Shown here: positions 1 to 8,443 of the stretch, one piece after another | Numbering within the stretch: the stretch's first letter is position 1 | How the letters are laid out: every line of letters begins with the position of its first letter | NCBI GenBank assembly: GCA_965237765.1 | Contig: OZ250157.1 | Location: 434,001-498,000, forward strand | Direction of reading: 5' to 3' | Length of the DNA stretch: 64,000 nucleotides | From: WTGJ01 sp965237765 | GTDB taxonomy: Bacteria; Chloroflexota; Anaerolineae; Aggregatilineales; Phototrophicaceae | The notes under the pieces: generated by a model | Seen by the model: only the letters and a program-made list of their open reading frames with translations | The model's database searches: none | Told to the model about the DNA's origin: nothing | Program-made: the position numbers and the translations under genes

Positions 1-2
1 CC

Positions 3-773
3 TTCATGATCACTTCGATGATCATCGCCGTGCCGACGGGTATCAAGATCTTCAGCTGGCTGGCGACGATCTGGGGCGGCAAGATACGCTTCACCGGCGC
101 GATGCTTTTCGCCTTGGGCTTTCTATCGCTCTTCCTGATCGGTGGCCTGACTGGCGTCATCGTCGGCTCCTTGCCGGTGGATGTGCACCTGCACGACACC
201 TATTTTGTCGTCTCACACTTTCATTTCACGCTCTATGGCGGCGGCGTGATGGGCCTCTTCGCCGGCGTCTATCATTGGTGGCCGAAGATCACCGGCCGCA
301 TGTTGAGCGAGCGGCTGGCGCGCTGGCATTTCTGGCTGACCTTCATCGGCTTCCTATGGACCTTCCTGCCGCAGCAAATTGCCGGCATGTGGGGCATGCC
401 GCGGCGCGTCGCTTCGTATGACCCGAGCCTGCAAATCTACAACCAGCTCAGCAGCCTGGGCGCTTTTGTGCTGGGCACTTCGGCGCTCTTCTTCTTCTAT
501 AACCTGGGCTGGAGCCTCGTGCGCGGCAAAATCGCCGGCGGTAACCCCTGGCGCGCGCTCTCGCTGGAATGGGCGACGACCTCGCCGCCGCCCGCGCTGA
601 ATTTCTATGAGGATCCTGTGCCCTTCCCCAACCCCTATGGCTACGGCACTGACGCCGCGCGCGAATATCTGGACGAGCAGCAGCGCCGCTTCCCCGCCGC
701 CGCGGATTCGAACATCCAAATCGGAAGTGCCCGCCCCGCCACATCCGCTACCAGCGCGGGCGGTGGTGAATGA
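3..773 (+). CDS. ctaD: Cytochrome c oxidase subunit I, C-terminal part (5' end outside window)
   Basis: This is the catalytic haem-copper oxidase subunit that reduces O2 to water and pumps protons across the inner membrane. Only the last ~256 residues are present; the reading frame is open to the left edge, so the ATG at 6 is internal. The segment TSMIIAVPTGIKIFSWLAT and the following HDTYFVVSHFHFTLYGG are the classic subunit I signatures; the latter holds the acidic Mg-site residues and the His-x-His haem a/a3 ligands. Several TM helices follow, then the conserved tail LEWATTSPPPALNFYEDPVP. The stop overlaps the next ATG (ATGA), so the downstream gene is probably translationally coupled. Family assignment is certain; the caa3/aa3 subtype is inferred from neighbours. 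Confidence 0.96.
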   Translation, partial: FMITSMIIAVPTGIKIFSWLATIWGGKIRFTGAMLFALGFLSLFLIGGLTGVIVGSLPVDVHLHDTYFVVSHFHFTLYGGGVMGLFAGVYHWWPKITGRMLSERLARWHFWLTFIGFLWTFLPQQIAGMWGMPRRVASYDPSLQIYNQLSSLGAFVLGTSALFFFYNLGWSLVRGKIAGGNPWRALSLEWATTSPPPALNFYEDPVPFPNPYGYGTDAAREYLDEQQRRFPAAADSNIQIGSARPATSATSAGGGE

Positions 774-1351
774 GCGAAGCCTTCACCCCAGGCGCGCAAT
801 ACGAAATCGCGCCCTCACGCCAGGAAATCCTGGCTGCCAAGAATCGACGCCTCGGCCTGCTCATCTTTCAGATTTCCTGGATGATGACCTTCGTTTGTTT
901 GAGCGTGGTGAATTGGCAATTGCGTTGGCAATACGCCGATTGGCCGCCAGCCGATATCACGCTCAACCGCACCCTGCCCACGGTGGCGACGTTCTTCTTG
1001 TTGGGCAGCGTGGTGATCTTTCGCGCGGCGCGCCGTTCCCTGGTGGCCCACGCCCTGTCGGCTTTTCAGCAACGGTGGTGGTTGGCGCTCGCTCTGGGCG
1101 CTGCTTTTACCCTCATCATGGGCGCCGAGTTCGCGCGCGCGCCGCAGCTCGTTGGCACGACCTACCGCGATATTTTCCGCGTGATGACGGGCTTTCACCT
1201 GGCGCACGCGCTGGTCATCGGTTGGTTGGTGCTGCGCGCGCGGCGAAACCCGCTGGCTGACGATGGCTGGGCGGTAGAAGCGGCCGTCAAACTCTGGGAT
1301 TTTGTCTTCATCGCCTGGTTGATTTTCTATGCCGTGCTGTATTGGGTCTGA
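770..1351 (+). CDS. Divergent cytochrome c oxidase subunit III-like membrane protein
   Basis: A 193-residue protein with about five predicted TM segments. It is translationally coupled to subunit I by an ATGA overlap. The last third (GFHLAHALVIGWLVL, then WDFVFIAWLIFYAVLYWV at the end) matches the pattern of the last helices of oxidase subunit III, where the usual text is WHFVDVVWIxLF. The first helix region (FQISWMMTFVCLSVVNWQLRW) is also subunit III-like, but overall identity to the canonical copy at 2234-2848 looks low. It probably sits in the oxidase complex beside subunit I. Two subunit III-type genes in one operon occur in some Gram-positive and Chloroflexota oxidase loci. Function is inferred from position and weak motif similarity. 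Confidence 0.75.
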   Translation: MSEAFTPGAQYEIAPSRQEILAAKNRRLGLLIFQISWMMTFVCLSVVNWQLRWQYADWPPADITLNRTLPTVATFFLLGSVVIFRAARRSLVAHALSAFQQRWWLALALGAAFTLIMGAEFARAPQLVGTTYRDIFRVMTGFHLAHALVIGWLVLRARRNPLADDGWAVEAAVKLWDFVFIAWLIFYAVLYWV

Positions 1352-1372
1352 CGAAATGCACACTCACGCGTT

Positions 1373-2227
1373 ATGCTCGTCGCTTATGACGGCGCAAATT
1401 CGCAACCGCGTGGTGGCTGGTCGCTGATGGGTCGGCCAAGCCTCTCCCGCGCAGTGCCGATGGGACTCATTGGTTTCCTGGTCGGCTCGCTTTTCGTGAT
1501 GGTCATGCGCGATCTACAAGGCATCCAACCCGCCTGGGATTCTGGCGTGGCGATCATCCTCTCCGCCTTCACAGCAGCCGGCTTCTTCCTCTGGGGCATT
1601 GGCGCTTTCACCCCCAGCATGAGCGTGCATGGCGACCCTCATGAAGAAGCCGACGAGAGCGGGGAAACACCTTTCGCCATCCTCAAAGGCTATACGGCGC
1701 TCATCACGACCATCACGCTGCTGGCCGTCCTCGGCTTCGCCACCTACGCCCTCCTGCCGGGCACGCCGACCATCACGCAAACCGACCGCGCGGCCGCCAG
1801 CGCGACCGGTATTGGTGTTTTCATACTCACAATCGGCGACAACACGCTGGAAATCAGCCAGCTCGTCGTCTTCATCGCTTTCGGTCTCTTCACCATCGTT
1901 TCGTTGCTGGCGATTTCGGCCTTGATCGGCTTCGCTTTCTTCGCGCTTTCCCGAGGCAAACTCTATGTCCAGGGCGGCTACGACCCCGAAGTCAGCCCGC
2001 CGCTGCGCCTGGCTATCCGCGCCTTCGTGGCCGTTCACACGCTGATGGCTGGCATCACCGGTCGCTTGTCTGGATGGACGGTAGACCGCCTGCGCGGCGT
2101 GGGTCTCAACCGCGCGCCTGGCGGAGTGCGCGCGGAAGATTCGGCTGCTGCCCTGCACCGCGCCGGGCAAGAACGTCGCGCCCTCGCCGGGGGCACTGAA
2201 GCGCCCGCGCTACCGCAGGGGGATTAG
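1373..2227 (+). CDS. Unknown four-TM membrane protein in the oxidase operon
   Basis: A 284-residue protein with four hydrophobic stretches, at about residues 28-48, 55-76, 105-127 and 163-192. An acidic loop (HGDPHEEADESGE) lies between the second and third. The C-terminal ~80 residues are charged and presumably cytoplasmic. I recognise no family. It sits between two subunit III-type genes and six bases before the next start, so it is almost certainly cotranscribed with the oxidase and may be an accessory or assembly subunit. The ATG at 1373 lacks a good ribosome site; an in-frame ATG at 1427, just before the first helix, is an alternative start. Function is not established. Confidence 0.7.
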   Translation: MLVAYDGANSQPRGGWSLMGRPSLSRAVPMGLIGFLVGSLFVMVMRDLQGIQPAWDSGVAIILSAFTAAGFFLWGIGAFTPSMSVHGDPHEEADESGETPFAILKGYTALITTITLLAVLGFATYALLPGTPTITQTDRAAASATGIGVFILTIGDNTLEISQLVVFIAFGLFTIVSLLAISALIGFAFFALSRGKLYVQGGYDPEVSPPLRLAIRAFVAVHTLMAGITGRLSGWTVDRLRGVGLNRAPGGVRAEDSAAALHRAGQERRALAGGTEAPALPQGD

Positions 2228-2233
2228 ACCGCC

Positions 2234-2848
2234 ATGGCAGAAGCCAGCGTCCACGCTCACCACGGCCCTACGCCGCAACAACAGGCCGAAAACGTTAAAT
2301 TCGGTGTCTGGCTCTACCTGGCGTCGGAAGTCATCATTTTCAGTGTCTTCATCACCATCTACGCTCTCTTCCGTGCCAACAACCCGGATACGGTCTTCCA
2401 CGTGCGTGAAGAGCTGGGGATCGCCCTCGTCAGCTTCAACACTTTCTTGTTGCTGAGCAGCAGCTGGGCGATGGTGATGGGCCTCCGCGCGATTCAAGGC
2501 GGCAATGAACGCGCACTCCTCCGCTGGATTGGCCTGACCGCCCTGCTCGGTAGCGCCTTCGTCGGCTTACAATACGTCGAATATACGGAGCTAGCGCACG
2601 CGGGCATCGCCATCAACAACACCAACGCCAGCGCTTTCGCTGGCTTCGGTATGCGCTTCTATACGCCGACGGCCTTCCATGGCGCGCACGTCATCATCGG
2701 CATCATATGGGCGCTCTGGGTGGTGTGGCGCGCGTGGAAGGGGCACTATTCTGCGGAAAATTATGTCGGCGTCGAGACATTCGGCCTCTACTGGCACTTC
2801 GTTGACGTCGTCTGGATCCTACTTTTCACGCTCATTTACCTGGCTTAG
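2234..2848 (+). CDS. ctaE: Cytochrome c oxidase subunit III
   Basis: Subunit III of the haem-copper oxidase, 204 residues, close to the usual length of the short bacterial form with five TM helices. Diagnostic text includes KFGVWLYLASEVIIFSVFI near the N-terminus, with the conserved Glu in the second part of helix 1. FTPTAFHGAHVIIG-type text appears here as FYTPTAFHGAHVIIGIIW, and the C-terminus is FGLYWHFVDVVWILLFTLIY. It stabilises the proton-pumping core and has no redox centre. The gene starts seven bases after the unknown membrane protein and is followed by the subunit IV gene after 14 bases, so all belong to one operon. Confidence 0.94.
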   Translation: MAEASVHAHHGPTPQQQAENVKFGVWLYLASEVIIFSVFITIYALFRANNPDTVFHVREELGIALVSFNTFLLLSSSWAMVMGLRAIQGGNERALLRWIGLTALLGSAFVGLQYVEYTELAHAGIAINNTNASAFAGFGMRFYTPTAFHGAHVIIGIIWALWVVWRAWKGHYSAENYVGVETFGLYWHFVDVVWILLFTLIYLA

Positions 2849-2862
2849 CGAATAGGCGACGA

Positions 2863-3195
2863 ATGACGGACGATACCCACCACGCGCTCAATGACGAAGT
2901 TCTTCTCCCCGGCGGCCGGCGCATCCGCCTGCCCGGCGGCATCTATACCTTTGTCTTTGCTGTGCTCGCCGCACTCACCGCCATCGAAATCGCGTTATCC
3001 AGGTTGCCAGAAGGGCCATTGCGAGTGCTCATTCTCTTCGCGATCGCCATCTGCAAAGCGGCGCTCGTCGTCATCTATTACATGCACCTGAAAGATGACC
3101 GCCGCATCTTCGCCTGGGCGCTTCTCGTGCCGCTGATATTTGCGACCCTGGGCGGCTTCTTCCTGTTGCTCTCGCCAGAACCATACGTCTTCTAG
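2863..3195 (+). CDS. ctaF: Cytochrome c oxidase subunit IV (prokaryotic type)
   Basis: A 110-residue protein with three predicted TM helices, matching the CyoD/CtaF family. The helix 2-3 region IAICKAALVVIYYMHLKDD is the family hallmark (KAxLVxxYFMHLK). It is a small structural subunit of the oxidase that helps Cu(B) site assembly in characterised homologues. It is the last gene of the operon; its stop codon overlaps by four bases the stop of the convergent metal permease gene, leaving no room for an intergenic terminator. Confidence 0.92.
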   Translation: MTDDTHHALNDEVLLPGGRRIRLPGGIYTFVFAVLAALTAIEIALSRLPEGPLRVLILFAIAICKAALVVIYYMHLKDDRRIFAWALLVPLIFATLGGFFLLLSPEPYVF

Positions 3196-4670
3196 CGCGG
3201 CGCCAGCACATCGCGACGGAATTTTTCGACTCGCCGCCGGCCGCTTTCCGTCAAACGCAACTGCTCCGCCCCGATGATCTGTTGCTGTGCCTGCGCGCGC
3301 CAGAGCACGCGCCGCAATCGCCGCGGCGACCAACGCAAATGCTCGTGCAATGTCGCCAGGGCCAATTCGTGAGCTGCGCGCGGTGTGCCTTCGTGGTTGT
3401 AGACATGCCCAAGCAACACCTGCTCCTGAAAGCGGTTGTGTTGCCAATAGCGCTGCAGGGCACCTGCAATGAGCCCCTCGCGCGGCGAAACCAACCATAC
3501 CAACAGGAAAAGCGCGAACATCATCAACACCATCGAGGCGGAAATATGCGAATTCCAGTCTGTCTGCCAATCCAATCCGAAAATGCGGTTGCTGGCTGCG
3601 ATGATGTCGCCGATATGCAAGCCGAGCACTTCCCCGCGCGCCAGATCGTAGCCCAGCCAGGCGGCGAGCGCGCCGCAACAGGGCGCTAGGATCAGCATCC
3701 GCCCCAGCCGGTCACTGAGCAAGTAGGCCGTCGCTGGTGGGATGATGAAGAAAGCGACGACGAGGATACTGCCGACTGCATCGAAGGCGCCGACGGCTAC
3801 CAGGCTCACCAATACCATCGTGCCGTAATGCATCCAGGCCGGGCGCAAACCGAGCGTCTTGGCTAAGGCCGGGTCGAAGCTGGCGATTTTCAGCTCCTTA
3901 TAAAACAGGGTGATCATCGCGACGGTCAATAGAGTGAGCAGGCTGATGACGGTGAGCGAGCGTGGCCAATGCACGAGCAGCGGCTCTGTTTCCAATAAGC
4001 CGGCGCTCCATGCCTGAGCGGGGGAATGGCGCCCGCAATTACCACAGACCTCGGTGAATTCGGCGCGCGGGTCGCGCGGATAGATATCCAACTCGCGGCA
4101 ATTCGTGCAGCGCCGCTCGAAGATGGCGTGTTCGTCATCAGGGGCGATCTCGACGCTGACACAATTATCGATGCAATGCGCGTTCGTATTGGCCGCGGCC
4201 AGGCCAATTTCGCCAATCATCACCGAATCGCTATCCAAATGTACGTCATCGGCATAACGTGCGAGCAGGATGACGGCGATGGCGAAGAGCAACGGGAAAA
4301 TGATGCCCAATGCTGCGTCCTGCTTCAACACGCCCGAGCGAGAGAGCAGCTCTGTGAGCAACACCGTCAGCACGCCGGCTGCCGCCGCGCCCAGGATCAG
4401 CCAAGGCGAGCTGAGCGATGGTTCGGCGGCCGGCAACCAGGCCAGCAGCAAAAACGTGACCACGATGCCGAAAAGCACCGTGTGGCTGATGGCGTCGCTG
4501 GTGAGTGATAGGCCGCGCAACAGCAGGAAACTGCCCAGAGTTGCGCCAGCGATGGCGATGAGCGCGCCGAGCAGGATGGCCAGCGAGCGCGGCTCGGTGA
4601 GAAAAGCGTTCAACACCGCCGCATCCGTGAATTGCAGCAATATCCCAATCACAGCGCGTTCGAGGAACAT
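3192..4670 (-). CDS. Mn/Zn/Fe ABC permease with extracytoplasmic six-Cys insert and C-terminal winged-helix tail
   Basis: ABC-3 family permease of a divalent-metal importer, 492 residues against ~290 for the basic family. The N-terminal permease half has the family text RGLSLTSDAISHTVLFGI and KQDAALGIIF. After VHLDSDSVMIGEIG an insertion of ~60 residues carries six cysteines (about residues 166, 170, 188, 191, 209, 212), as CxxxC, CTNC and CGNC, like a zinc ribbon. The normal YKELKIASFDPALA coupling loop and further TM helices follow. The last ~100 residues form a soluble tail (RYWQHNRFQEQ..., LRLTESGRRRVEKFRRD) resembling a winged helix of DtxR/TroC-tail type. I chose the ATG at 4670 because it overlaps the upstream stop as TGATG; an in-frame ATG at 4700 is possible. 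Confidence 0.9.
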   Translation of the reverse strand: MFLERAVIGILLQFTDAAVLNAFLTEPRSLAILLGALIAIAGATLGSFLLLRGLSLTSDAISHTVLFGIVVTFLLLAWLPAAEPSLSSPWLILGAAAAGVLTVLLTELLSRSGVLKQDAALGIIFPLLFAIAVILLARYADDVHLDSDSVMIGEIGLAAANTNAHCIDNCVSVEIAPDDEHAIFERRCTNCRELDIYPRDPRAEFTEVCGNCGRHSPAQAWSAGLLETEPLLVHWPRSLTVISLLTLLTVAMITLFYKELKIASFDPALAKTLGLRPAWMHYGTMVLVSLVAVGAFDAVGSILVVAFFIIPPATAYLLSDRLGRMLILAPCCGALAAWLGYDLARGEVLGLHIGDIIAASNRIFGLDWQTDWNSHISASMVLMMFALFLLVWLVSPREGLIAGALQRYWQHNRFQEQVLLGHVYNHEGTPRAAHELALATLHEHLRWSPRRLRRVLWRAQAQQQIIGAEQLRLTESGRRRVEKFRRDVLAPR

Positions 4671-5878
4671 CAGCAATCGCCGTTCTGGCCGTGACTGCAC
4701 TCTGCGGCGACGAGGCCGACGGCTGTCAAGCGCCAGGACACCTCGTCAGACGGCGTGACGACGCGCTCGACCAGCCCTTCCTGGCGCAAGGCATGCAAAC
4801 GCGATTGCGCGGCGTTGCCATATATGCCGAGCAGAAAAGCGTCCGGCGTAGCGAGAGAGACGTCGCCATGGCCAATGGCGTAACGACGCAAATCGCGCAG
4901 CAGGTGTTGCGCCAGGAAGGCACGGCGGTCGTGCCGTTCGCGTCGCCAGCGCCAGATCAAGCCCCGCCCCGGCGCCAAATTGATGGAAGCCAACAGCAAC
5001 ACGAAGGTCACCACGACGATCGTTGGCCCGGTCGGGATATCCGCATCCAGCGCGCTGATGCAAGCGCCCATGCCACCAGCGAAAGCGCCGAAGCCCCCCG
5101 CCAGCAACACCATCTGCGCCAGCGTCCGCGACCATTGCCGCGCGGCCACGCCGGGCGCAATCAATAAGCCAACCATCAGGATCGCGCCCGCCAGCTGCAG
5201 ACCCATCACGATGGTGATGACGATGAGCGTCGTCAGAATCACCCGCAAGACTCGTACGCGCAGGCCCACCGTGGCCGCGAAGGCCGCGTCAAAGGTGATC
5301 ACTTTGAGCGGATTCCAGAACAACGCGAGCGTGGCCAACAAGATGAGAGCCAAAGCGGCCATCAGTCGCAAATCCTTTTCGACGATGGCCGCCGCCTGCC
5401 CGAAGATGAAGGTGTCCAAACCCGCCTGGCTGGCATCTGGGCGATTTTGCGCGTAAGCCAGCAGGATGATCCCCGCCGCGAACCACGCGGATAGCACGAT
5501 GCCGAGCGCCACGTCCTGTTTGAGGCGCGTAGTGCCCACGAGGGTCTGGATGAATTGCATGCCCAACCAACCGCTCACCGTCGCGCCGAAGAGCAACGCG
5601 CTCAGCTCACGCCCGCTGAGCAAAAAACCCAGCGCCACGCCCGGCAGCGCGGCATGCGCCAGCGCATCGCCCAATAGGCTCTGTTGCCGTAAGACCGCAA
5701 AACATCCCAACACACCGCAAAGTAGACCGAGCAAAGCCCCACCGATCGCGACCGTGCGCAGCGTGTAATCCAACCGCAAACTGAAACTGCTCTGCAAAAC
5801 CCAGAGGAAAGCTGCGAAACCCAGCGCTAAAACCGCCAGAATCGCGCTGACTTGCCGCCAAACCCGCGCGGTCGTCAT
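4670..5878 (-). CDS. Mn/Zn/Fe ABC permease with C-terminal winged-helix tail
   Basis: Second ABC-3 family metal permease, 402 residues. Residues ~15-300 are eight or nine TM helices with family signatures GCFAVLRQQSLLGDALAHA, RLKQDVALGIVLS, LKVITFDAAFAATVGL and GLLIAPGVAARQWS. Residues ~305-402 are soluble and end in YGNAAQSRLHALRQEGLVERV and a WRLTAVG strand, typical of a winged helix. Similar tails are known on TroC/MntC-type permeases. It probably pairs with the neighbouring permease as a heterodimer, or the two may alternate. It starts inside the ATPase gene stop (ATGA) and ends inside the next permease start (TGATG), so the three are translated together. Confidence 0.92.
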   Translation of the reverse strand: MTTARVWRQVSAILAVLALGFAAFLWVLQSSFSLRLDYTLRTVAIGGALLGLLCGVLGCFAVLRQQSLLGDALAHAALPGVALGFLLSGRELSALLFGATVSGWLGMQFIQTLVGTTRLKQDVALGIVLSAWFAAGIILLAYAQNRPDASQAGLDTFIFGQAAAIVEKDLRLMAALALILLATLALFWNPLKVITFDAAFAATVGLRVRVLRVILTTLIVITIVMGLQLAGAILMVGLLIAPGVAARQWSRTLAQMVLLAGGFGAFAGGMGACISALDADIPTGPTIVVVTFVLLLASINLAPGRGLIWRWRRERHDRRAFLAQHLLRDLRRYAIGHGDVSLATPDAFLLGIYGNAAQSRLHALRQEGLVERVVTPSDEVSWRLTAVGLVAAECSHGQNGDC

Positions 5879-6651
5879 CTGCCCTCTTGCAAATCACCCG
5901 CGGCAAGCGGCATGTCTTCCACCAGGGCGATGCTGCCGCCATACGTCCGCTGCAGGTTCGCAGCGGTGAAGACTTCGTCAGTAGGGCCACAGGCGACCAG
6001 CTCAATGTTCAGCAATAGCAACCAATCAAAATAGCGCCGCACGGTCTGCAAATCGTGATGAACGACGATGACCGTCCGTCCCGCCGCGCGCAGTTCCTGC
6101 ATGAGTTGCACGATGGCGCGCTCGGTCACGGCGTCGACGGCGGCGAAGGGTTCGTCCATGAGGTAGAGGCGCGCATCTTGCACGAGCGCGCGCGCAAGAA
6201 AAGCGCGTTGCTGCTGGCCACCGGAAAGTTGGCTGATGGGCCGGTCGGCGTAATCCTGCATGCCGACCTGCGCCAGCGCGTCCATCGCCGTTCGTCGCTC
6301 CCGCGCGCGCGGTCGCCGCCACCATCCCAACCGGCCATAGAGGCCCATCAGCACGATATCTAACACAGTCGTGGGGAAATCCCAATCCACGCTGCCGCGC
6401 TGCGGGACGTAAGCCACCTGCGACAGTACGCGCTCATAGGGCTGCCCGAAGAAACGCACGCTGCCCGCCGCCCGCGGGATGAGCTGCGTCGCCGCCCGCA
6501 AGAGCGTCGTCTTGCCGGCGCCATTCGGCCCGACGACGCCCAGCAATACCCCCTCCGGTATGCTGGCGTCCACATCCCAAATGGCCGGCACGCCTCGATA
6601 GGCGACCGTCAGGTCATCGACACTCAGGGCCGGGGTAGGATTCTCGCTCAT
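5875..6651 (-). CDS. Metal ABC transporter ATP-binding protein
   Basis: ATPase of the divalent-metal importer, 258 residues. It shows Walker A GPNGAGKTTLL, Q-loop YVPQRGSVDWDFP (the QR-x-xVDWDFP text is typical of Mn/Zn transporter ATPases such as MntB/TroB), signature LSGGQQQRAFLARAL, Walker B LYLMDEPFAAVD and the H-loop VVHHDL. I take the start at 6651 (MSENPTPAL) because it overlaps the upstream binding-protein stop as ATGA; the longer open frame to 6747 only shadows that gene. The stop overlaps the start of the first permease by four bases. Confidence 0.94.
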   Translation of the reverse strand: MSENPTPALSVDDLTVAYRGVPAIWDVDASIPEGVLLGVVGPNGAGKTTLLRAATQLIPRAAGSVRFFGQPYERVLSQVAYVPQRGSVDWDFPTTVLDIVLMGLYGRLGWWRRPRARERRTAMDALAQVGMQDYADRPISQLSGGQQQRAFLARALVQDARLYLMDEPFAAVDAVTERAIVQLMQELRAAGRTVIVVHHDLQTVRRYFDWLLLLNIELVACGPTDEVFTAANLQRTYGGSIALVEDMPLAAGDLQEGR

Positions 6652-7682
6652 TCTGCATCCGCGCAATTCGGCGCCGCCAAATCGGTCGGCAGGCCTGCGG
6701 CTAAGCGATCGGGCAGCGGTGGTATCGTGAACGACAGGCCGGCGCATCGGTAGGATTCGAGGATGATGAGCGCATTGCTCACCAACATACCTGGGTAGCG
6801 GCCGCCGTAAGCGCCGGGGTCATCCATCGCGTCCGAATAGAGCGTGCGGATGCCGAGGCGCACCTCTCCGCGAGCGGCGCGCACCGCCTCACGCACGGCT
6901 TCGATCGTACCGGGCGGCACGCTGCTCTCGACGAAGAGCACAGGGATCTCGCGCTCCATGACGAAGGCGACGAGCTGCTGGATATCAGCGACGCCGGCCT
7001 CGTCCTCGGTGCTGATGCCCTGCAAACCACGCACCTGCCAGCCGAATGCCGCGCCAAAATACTGGAAGGCGTCATGGGAAGTGACCAGCACGCGCTGTTC
7101 CTCCGGAACGGTCGCCAGCGCCAGCACCGCCCAATCGAATATTGCGGTCAATTCCTCTTCATATGCGCGGGCGTTTTCTCGAAAGAGATCCGCGTGATCG
7201 GGCGCCAGGCGCGCCAGGGCATCGGCCGCATAAGCGGTGCTCATTTGCCAATTGCGTGGATCGAACCAGAAATGCGGATCCGCTACATCTTGATATTCGG
7301 CGGAAAGGTCGAAGCCGCCGATGATATAACCGGCGCGCTTGACCGGCTCGGCCAGCGCGTAACTGGCGACGCCGCGCTCGCCCAGGGAGGCGAAGACTTG
7401 ACTGAATTGCCCTTCCAGATGCAAACCACTATAGAACACGGCGTCGGCGTGCTGGATGGCGCGGATATCCGCTTCGGTTGGCAGGTAGAGATGCGGGTCA
7501 ACGCCGCTACCCATGAGCGCCGTCAATTCGATGACGCCGGCGGGCAGACCGGCCGTCAACACGCGGATCAGGTCGCTCGCTTGCGTGGTGGTGGCGACGA
7601 TGTAGCTGGGTTCTGCCTGGGCATGGATCAAGCCCATTGGAATCATGAGGCAGATTATGAGTATGCGTATGACGCGAAACAT
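6648..7682 (-). CDS. Metal ABC transporter substrate-binding protein (ZnuA/TroA family)
   Basis: Periplasmic or lipid-anchored cluster A-I binding protein for Mn/Zn/Fe, 344 residues. The N-terminus FRVIRILIICLMIPMGLIHAQA is a signal peptide with an Ala-x-Ala type cleavage site and no lipobox Cys. Family text includes ELTALMGSGVDPHLYLPTEAD (first metal His), DAVFYSGLHLEGQ, DPHFWFDPRNWQ (second His), VLVTSHDAFQYFGAAFGW (third His region) and LYSDAMDDPG (Asp ligand). There is no His-rich loop, which argues somewhat against a dedicated Zn protein and leaves Mn or Fe open. It is the first gene of the importer operon and follows a DtxR-like palindrome. Confidence 0.93.
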   Translation of the reverse strand: MFRVIRILIICLMIPMGLIHAQAEPSYIVATTTQASDLIRVLTAGLPAGVIELTALMGSGVDPHLYLPTEADIRAIQHADAVFYSGLHLEGQFSQVFASLGERGVASYALAEPVKRAGYIIGGFDLSAEYQDVADPHFWFDPRNWQMSTAYAADALARLAPDHADLFRENARAYEEELTAIFDWAVLALATVPEEQRVLVTSHDAFQYFGAAFGWQVRGLQGISTEDEAGVADIQQLVAFVMEREIPVLFVESSVPPGTIEAVREAVRAARGEVRLGIRTLYSDAMDDPGAYGGRYPGMLVSNALIILESYRCAGLSFTIPPLPDRLAAGLPTDLAAPNCADAE

Positions 7683-7706
7683 GCTGGATTCGGACTCCGA
7701 ACATCA

Positions 7707-7728
7707 ATTTTTAGATTAGTCTAAAAAT
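7707..7728 (-). promoter_or_regulatory. DtxR-family operator-like palindrome upstream of the metal importer
   Basis: A perfect inverted repeat of nine-base arms (7707-7715 and 7720-7728) around a four-base centre. The core TTAGATTAGTCTAA differs at only two positions from the TTAGGTTAGCCTAA core of DtxR/IdeR-type boxes. It lies 25-46 bases upstream of the binding-protein ATG, overlapping A/T-rich promoter sequence, where a metal-loaded repressor would block transcription. The resemblance is seen directly; the regulator itself is not in the window. Confidence 0.75.
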
Positions 7729-7750
7729 ATAATGCGGCGGTTGAATCCTG

Positions 7751-8443
7751 TCAAGCCCCAGCGGAAACTGTGGCTTCATCAGCCACCAGACCGGCAGCGA
7801 AACGACGCAAACTGTTGACGAAATCGCGCTTGCCGCCATGCGCTGGGTGCCGAGCGCTGGCATGAGCGATGCCTAACGCCCGCAACGACGCCTGTGCGCT
7901 CCGACCAACGGCCATGATCCGCCGCGGCTGGTAGATCGCAATCACTTGAGCGAGGATCGCCCGGCCGCGCGCCAATTCCTCCGCGTTCGGCGTGCGGTTG
8001 CTGCGCGGCTCGTCAGGGCGGTGTGGATGCCAGGGGAAAGCGTTCCAGATGAGTGGCAACATCCCCAAAGCGCGCAGCTCGCTCCAGACGATCGTCGCGC
8101 TCTGTTCGCCCTGGATGTCGGCGAAGGCAACGTCTGTGGGTTCACGGTAGCCGCGCGCGCACCCAAAAACGCCCAATTCTTCCACGCCCTCGAGCAGCAA
8201 TCGCCGGCTGCAAAGTGGGATTCCCGTCAAGCGGCAGCCACGATAGCCCGGCGCTTCGCAGACCAGCAAGGGCGGCCGCGGCTGCTTCGCCAGCACTTGC
8301 AATAGATAGAGGCGCAAATTGTGGCGTCGGCGGGCGTTGTTTTCGTGATCGCCGGCGCGGTAAGGGTTGCACACGCGCCGCTCGTGTTCGGCGGCCGCCA
8401 GCTGCTCGATCAACCGCTCCACGGGCCGCCGATTGGCTGACAT
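7751..8443 (-). CDS. Uracil-DNA glycosylase superfamily protein
   Basis: A 230-residue protein with uracil-DNA glycosylase superfamily motifs. These are CEAPGYRGCRLTGIPLCS (the family 4/5-like active-site loop xEAPGxxxxxxGxPF), IVWSELRALGMLPLIWNAFPWHPH, MAVGRSAQASLRALG and the C-terminal RHPAHGGKRDFVNSLR loop with the conserved His. It is expected to excise uracil from DNA and start base-excision repair. The four-cysteine Fe-S arrangement of classical family 4 enzymes is not obvious, so subfamily is uncertain. It begins directly after the GNAT gene stop on the same strand. Confidence 0.8.
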   Translation of the reverse strand: MSANRRPVERLIEQLAAAEHERRVCNPYRAGDHENNARRRHNLRLYLLQVLAKQPRPPLLVCEAPGYRGCRLTGIPLCSRRLLLEGVEELGVFGCARGYREPTDVAFADIQGEQSATIVWSELRALGMLPLIWNAFPWHPHRPDEPRSNRTPNAEELARGRAILAQVIAIYQPRRIMAVGRSAQASLRALGIAHASARHPAHGGKRDFVNSLRRFAAGLVADEATVSAGA

